A stretch of 25,692 nucleotides of DNA from Metaruminococcus_A sp900762715 (GTDB lineage Bacteria; Bacillota; Clostridia; Oscillospirales; Ruminococcaceae), in contig DBFBLF010000061.1 of the NCBI GenBank assembly GCA_048204295.1, positions 1 through 25,692 of the forward strand, read 5' to 3'. Below are positions 23,072 through 25,692 of this stretch, piece after piece (positions within the stretch are counted from its first letter, which is position 1; each line of letters begins with the position of its first letter). Both the position numbers and the translations under genes were made by a program. The notes beneath the pieces were generated by a model. The model saw only the letters and a program-made list of their open reading frames with translations. It did no database searches and was not told the DNA's origin.

Positions 23072-24223
23072 ATGCAATTATCAGAGAAATTGACACAGCT
23101 TAGGCTTAAAAAAGAGCTATCGCAGGAGGAATTGGCAGAAAAACTTGGCGTCCCGGCTGAAACCATATCAAATTGGGAGAAAGGAACGGCGGTTCCAAAA
23201 GAACGGGAGCTGACGGGTTTATCGGAAATACTTGGCGTTTCAACACAAGAATTGGCTGAAGCCGGTGATCTGGTGCAACTGGATGGTTACAAACCGGATG
23301 GGCCCCAAAAAATGGGTTTCAAACATTTTATAACGAAAAAGAACCTGATTTTTGCTTCGGCCACTCTTGCGGCGCTGGTTGTTGCCGCGCTGGCTGTCTT
23401 GTTCAGTCTGGCGCCCGGCGGGGAGATCACAGCCGGGGGTGCTGTGGACTCATCCCAGACGTCCCTGTCAGGGTACAGTTCTGCCGGCCGTGACAGCTCC
23501 ACGGGCGCGGGGAAAAGCTCGTCAGAAAGCAAGACGGAGTCCTCTAAAAGCTCTGCGGGTGCTGTTTCTTCCAAGGTAACGGCCGGCAATGTACCGTCTA
23601 AACCGCAGGGCTGCGAACATACCTATGTAGATGAGATTAAAAGGCCGACCTGTTCATCGCAGGGATATACGACCCATACCTGCACAAAGTGCGGAAAAAG
23701 TTATACCGACTCTTATACCGCACCGTGCCATTCTTATGACAAATATTTCTGTGATTTCTGCGGCCAGCCCGATCCATCTAACCCCTATCATTCATTATGT
23801 GCGTGGATGAGTACCAAGGCGCCTTTTAATGATCTGGTATGGGGATATAATCTTGTATATGAAAACGGAAGCAACCAATATTTGATTACTTATTATGAAT
23901 CTTCAGACATGCTTGTTTTCTATTACTACGGGGAGAACGATATTCTTTCAGCCGTGGTTCAGGAACAGGGTATGTGCAGTTTGTCGTATTACAGCCAGGG
24001 TATGAGAGGCAGTGCTGAACTGAAAAAAGCGGCGGTTTCTTCCTCGCATCCGCTGGAGTTGGATTCTTATGAACTCTCGATGGAACCTTGGTGTACCGAG
24101 GCTGAGTTTGTTGAAATATTCAGGAGTAAGATAGACAATATGATGCTTACCATTCAAGATAAACTTCTTTATCCCAATACGAAATTTAAGCTTAAAACCC
24201 TTGGCTTTACCGCTTATCAATAA
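23072..24223 (+). CDS. Membrane-anchored XRE-type HTH protein with extracytoplasmic cysteine-rich segment
   Basis: The 383-residue protein has four parts. Residues 5-60 are an XRE helix-turn-helix (SQEELAEKLGVPAETISNWEKG). Residues about 91-113 are one membrane span. Residues 118-170 are a serine-rich linker. Residues 181-230 hold seven cysteines and several histidines (C181, C194, C204, C207, C219, C227, C230), including CTKCG and CDFCG knuckles like a zinc ribbon. The last 150 residues are an unrecognised domain rich in Tyr and Ser. The basic residues before the span suggest the N-terminus is cytoplasmic, so DNA binding and an outside sensor would be in one chain. No partner gene is adjacent. 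The function is unknown. Confidence 0.85.
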   Translation: MQLSEKLTQLRLKKELSQEELAEKLGVPAETISNWEKGTAVPKERELTGLSEILGVSTQELAEAGDLVQLDGYKPDGPQKMGFKHFITKKNLIFASATLAALVVAALAVLFSLAPGGEITAGGAVDSSQTSLSGYSSAGRDSSTGAGKSSSESKTESSKSSAGAVSSKVTAGNVPSKPQGCEHTYVDEIKRPTCSSQGYTTHTCTKCGKSYTDSYTAPCHSYDKYFCDFCGQPDPSNPYHSLCAWMSTKAPFNDLVWGYNLVYENGSNQYLITYYESSDMLVFYYYGENDILSAVVQEQGMCSLSYYSQGMRGSAELKKAAVSSSHPLELDSYELSMEPWCTEAEFVEIFRSKIDNMMLTIQDKLLYPNTKFKLKTLGFTAYQ

Positions 24224-24235
24224 AGCCGTATGCAG

Positions 24236-24266
24236 ACCGTCCGTTTAAAACAAACGGACGGTTTAT
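24236..24266 (+). terminator. Terminator of the XRE-membrane gene
   Basis: An 11-bp perfect stem, ACCGTCCGTTT with AAACGGACGGT, and a 5-nt loop lie about 12 nt after the stop codon; the tail is TTATTGT. Confidence 0.8.
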
Positions 24267-24331
24267 TGTCTCTTAGGGTTCGCTTGCGAAGCGGATATCC
24301 TGTATGAAAATACCCTTTAGCTGCTGAAAAT

Positions 24332-24359
24332 AAAAAATCCCCCCGCAAGGGGGGGATTT
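24332..24359 (-). terminator. Terminator of the cotJ operon
   Basis: On the minus strand, AAATCCCCCC pairs with GGGGGGATTT and is followed by a T-run (plus A-run 24332-24337). It lies directly after the cotJC stop codon. Confidence 0.85.
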
Positions 24360-24361
24360 CC

Positions 24362-24970
24362 TTATTTCGGCTGTTTTCTGTCGAAAGCGGGGTTGAATGC
24401 GTAGAAGTTTTTGGAATTTAGCTGGTCCTGTACGTTGCGCAGCGCCTCGCCGAAGCGCTGGTAGTGGACAATCTCCCGCTCACGCAGGAAGCGGATTGGT
24501 TTAATGACATCCGGGTCGTCTACCAGCCGCAGGATATTGTCATAGGTTGTTCTAGCTTTCTGCTCAGCCGCCATATCCTCACTTAAGTCGGTGATCGGGT
24601 CGCCCTTGGACTGGAAGTAGTTCGCAGTAAAGGCGTCGCCCGCAGCGGATGCTGGATAAATCCCGGTTGTATGGTCGACAAAATAGGCGTCAAACCCACT
24701 GTCTTTGATTTCCTTGATGGTCAGGTTTTTGGTCAGCTGCCTGACAATTGCGCTGATCATTTCCATATGGGCTAATTCTTCGGTACCGATATCCGTCAGC
24801 ACCCCGGCAACGTTTTTATAAGGCATTGCATAACGCTGGGAAAGATACCGCAGCGACGCGCCGAGCTCTCCGTCTGGCCCGCCGTACTGGGTCATAATTA
24901 CTTTGGCTGCCGCGGCGTTCGGTTTAGAGATTTTTACCGGAAATTGAAGACGTCTTTCATAATTCCACAT
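24362..24970 (-). CDS. cotJC: Spore coat protein CotJC / manganese catalase
   Basis: CotJC is a spore-coat manganese catalase that destroys hydrogen peroxide with a dimanganese site. The 202-residue protein is a ferritin-like four-helix bundle with the expected ligands E35, E65, H68, E136, E166 and H169. The C-terminal segment ending in FYAFNPAFD is family-like. I start at the ATG at 24970 (WNYERRLQFPVKI follows, the usual N-terminus) with AGGAG in front; a longer frame to 25021 overlaps cotJB. It is the last gene of cotJA-cotJB-cotJC, 5 nt after cotJB. Confidence 0.94.
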   Translation of the reverse strand: MWNYERRLQFPVKISKPNAAAAKVIMTQYGGPDGELGASLRYLSQRYAMPYKNVAGVLTDIGTEELAHMEMISAIVRQLTKNLTIKEIKDSGFDAYFVDHTTGIYPASAAGDAFTANYFQSKGDPITDLSEDMAAEQKARTTYDNILRLVDDPDVIKPIRFLREREIVHYQRFGEALRNVQDQLNSKNFYAFNPAFDRKQPK

Positions 24971-24975
24971 AACTC

Positions 24976-25242
24976 CTAATCCTCCATTTCCCAAGGCCAT
25001 GGGGTTGTTGCCCAGGTCCATTCGTTAGTTGCCCGCACGTCGTCGGCCGTCATAGGACCAAACCGTTCGGTATACTCTTCTAAAATCTTTTTCCGAAGCA
25101 TCTTATAGCGTTGGTAATAGTCAAGAGCCATTTGATCCGTTGGATGAGTGTCCAAAAAAAGAACGGCCTCGTGAACGGCAAAGCTCACCTCCGACAAACG
25201 CCGAAGGCAGTTCTCGCGTTCCATATTATTATCCATCATCAT
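24976..25242 (-). CDS. cotJB: Spore coat protein CotJB
   Basis: The 88-residue protein matches CotJB, a small coat component needed with CotJA and CotJC in spore formation: LRRLSEVSFAVHEAVLFLDTHP, ALDYYQRY and a C-terminal tryptophan-rich end (WTWATTPWPWE). It starts with three adjacent ATG codons; the first has AGAGGTG about 8 nt upstream. It lies 2 nt after cotJA and 5 nt before cotJC. Confidence 0.93.
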   Translation of the reverse strand: MMMDNNMERENCLRRLSEVSFAVHEAVLFLDTHPTDQMALDYYQRYKMLRKKILEEYTERFGPMTADDVRATNEWTWATTPWPWEMED

Positions 25243-25244
25243 AT

Positions 25245-25475
25245 TTATTCACCTCTTCCTAACCACGGCAGGTTCAGTTCTGGGAAAATTGTGCCGTTGT
25301 TAAGCCCAGCGTCGGGCTCATAGGTGGTGTTCCATTTCTGCATCGGCACATAAGCCATGGCGAGCGGCAGGCTGTCAATGCAGTCTGTTTGTGTATTGTT
25401 ACACTCATTTCTGGTCACCCGGACAAAATTATTATCTCCGGGGTCAGAGAAAGGCATTGGAATAAAGCGTTCCAA
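25245..25475 (-). CDS. cotJA: Spore coat-associated protein CotJA
   Basis: CotJA is a small coat-associated protein of the first cotJ gene. The C-terminal half is typical: LPLAMAYVPMQKWNTTYEPDAGL and NGTIFPELNLPW. Two starts are possible. The ATG at 25496 has no ribosome-binding site in front. The TTG at 25475 has AGGGAGG exactly 8 nt upstream and gives 76 residues; I prefer it, but the ATG would add only seven residues. The upstream 196 bp to the window end hold no gene I can support. Confidence 0.85.
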   Translation of the reverse strand: MERFIPMPFSDPGDNNFVRVTRNECNNTQTDCIDSLPLAMAYVPMQKWNTTYEPDAGLNNGTIFPELNLPWLGRGE

Positions 25476-25692
25476 AAAGGTTTCCTCCCTTTTCATTTTT
25501 GAGGCATTCGCCTTAGTACCATGTTATGACAAAAAGCGATCGTGAGTGACTAAAAAATGGCGGGGAATTCATTCTGCTGAATCATAATCATCAAACAAAG
25601 CCCGGAGCCCCTTTTTAGAAGCTTATAAAACCTGGCTACTGTAAGGTCATGATTTAACTTGCTTATCTAAACGTTATATAGCATTAATCATA

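Noticed and set aside
25521..25528. CATAACAT on the minus strand as a sporulation sigma-E/K -10 box for cotJA
   Set aside because: The -10 is only similar and I found no convincing -35 partner, so I do not list it as a promoter.
1..25692. CRISPR arrays, tRNA and rRNA genes, prophage or defence systems
   Set aside because: I saw no regularly spaced repeats, no tRNA cloverleaf, no rRNA segments and no phage or defence proteins.

Overview
The window looks like chromosome of an anaerobic, spore-forming Firmicute of class Clostridia. Oscillospiraceae/Ruminococcaceae-like is my inference; no rRNA or other taxonomic marker is present. The clues are a T-box leader, an [FeFe]-hydrogenase maturation operon, FeoA/FeoB, cotJ spore-coat genes including a manganese catalase, strong Shine-Dalgarno sites and many intrinsic terminators. 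GC content looks mid-range. I see no rRNA or tRNA genes, CRISPR arrays, transposases or phage genes.

Left part (1-10984). A T-box leader, cut by the left window edge, precedes an unusual fusion of a TIM-barrel sugar-phosphate isomerase/epimerase-like domain with an AMP-forming acyl-CoA synthetase. On the minus strand follows a three-gene MoxR ATPase - DUF58 - transglutaminase operon with its own promoter. Next is feoA-feoB (minus), in which feoB loses its C-terminal membrane part just before the moxR promoter. A metalloregulator carrying the MntR metal-ligand set is divergent from feoA. An AraC-family regulator follows.

Middle (10985-15715). An AT-rich gap of about 470 bp holds a plus-strand promoter-like pair and an orphan terminator, possibly a small RNA. 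Then comes a minus-strand operon: TM1266-type regulator - hydE - hydG - hydF, which builds the H-cluster of [FeFe] hydrogenase. Its promoter has a 9-bp inverted repeat upstream, and a leader of about 200 nt ends in an intrinsic terminator, so the operon looks controlled by attenuation or a riboswitch-like element. No structural hydrogenase gene is in the window.

Right part (15716-25692). A stand-alone TIM-barrel isomerase-like gene and a Nudix hydrolase form a minus-strand pair. A hairpin-rich intergenic region leads to ung. A plus-strand run follows: an alpha-galactosidase-like glycoside hydrolase overlapping a Cof-type HAD phosphatase, an alpha/beta-hydrolase esterase, a DUF4180 protein, and a membrane-anchored XRE-type protein with a cysteine-rich extracytoplasmic segment. 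The window ends with cotJA-cotJB-cotJC on the minus strand.

For a second look I would put first the hyd operon leader and operator, then the T-box in front of the fusion enzyme, the truncated feoB, and the XRE-membrane-cysteine-rich protein.
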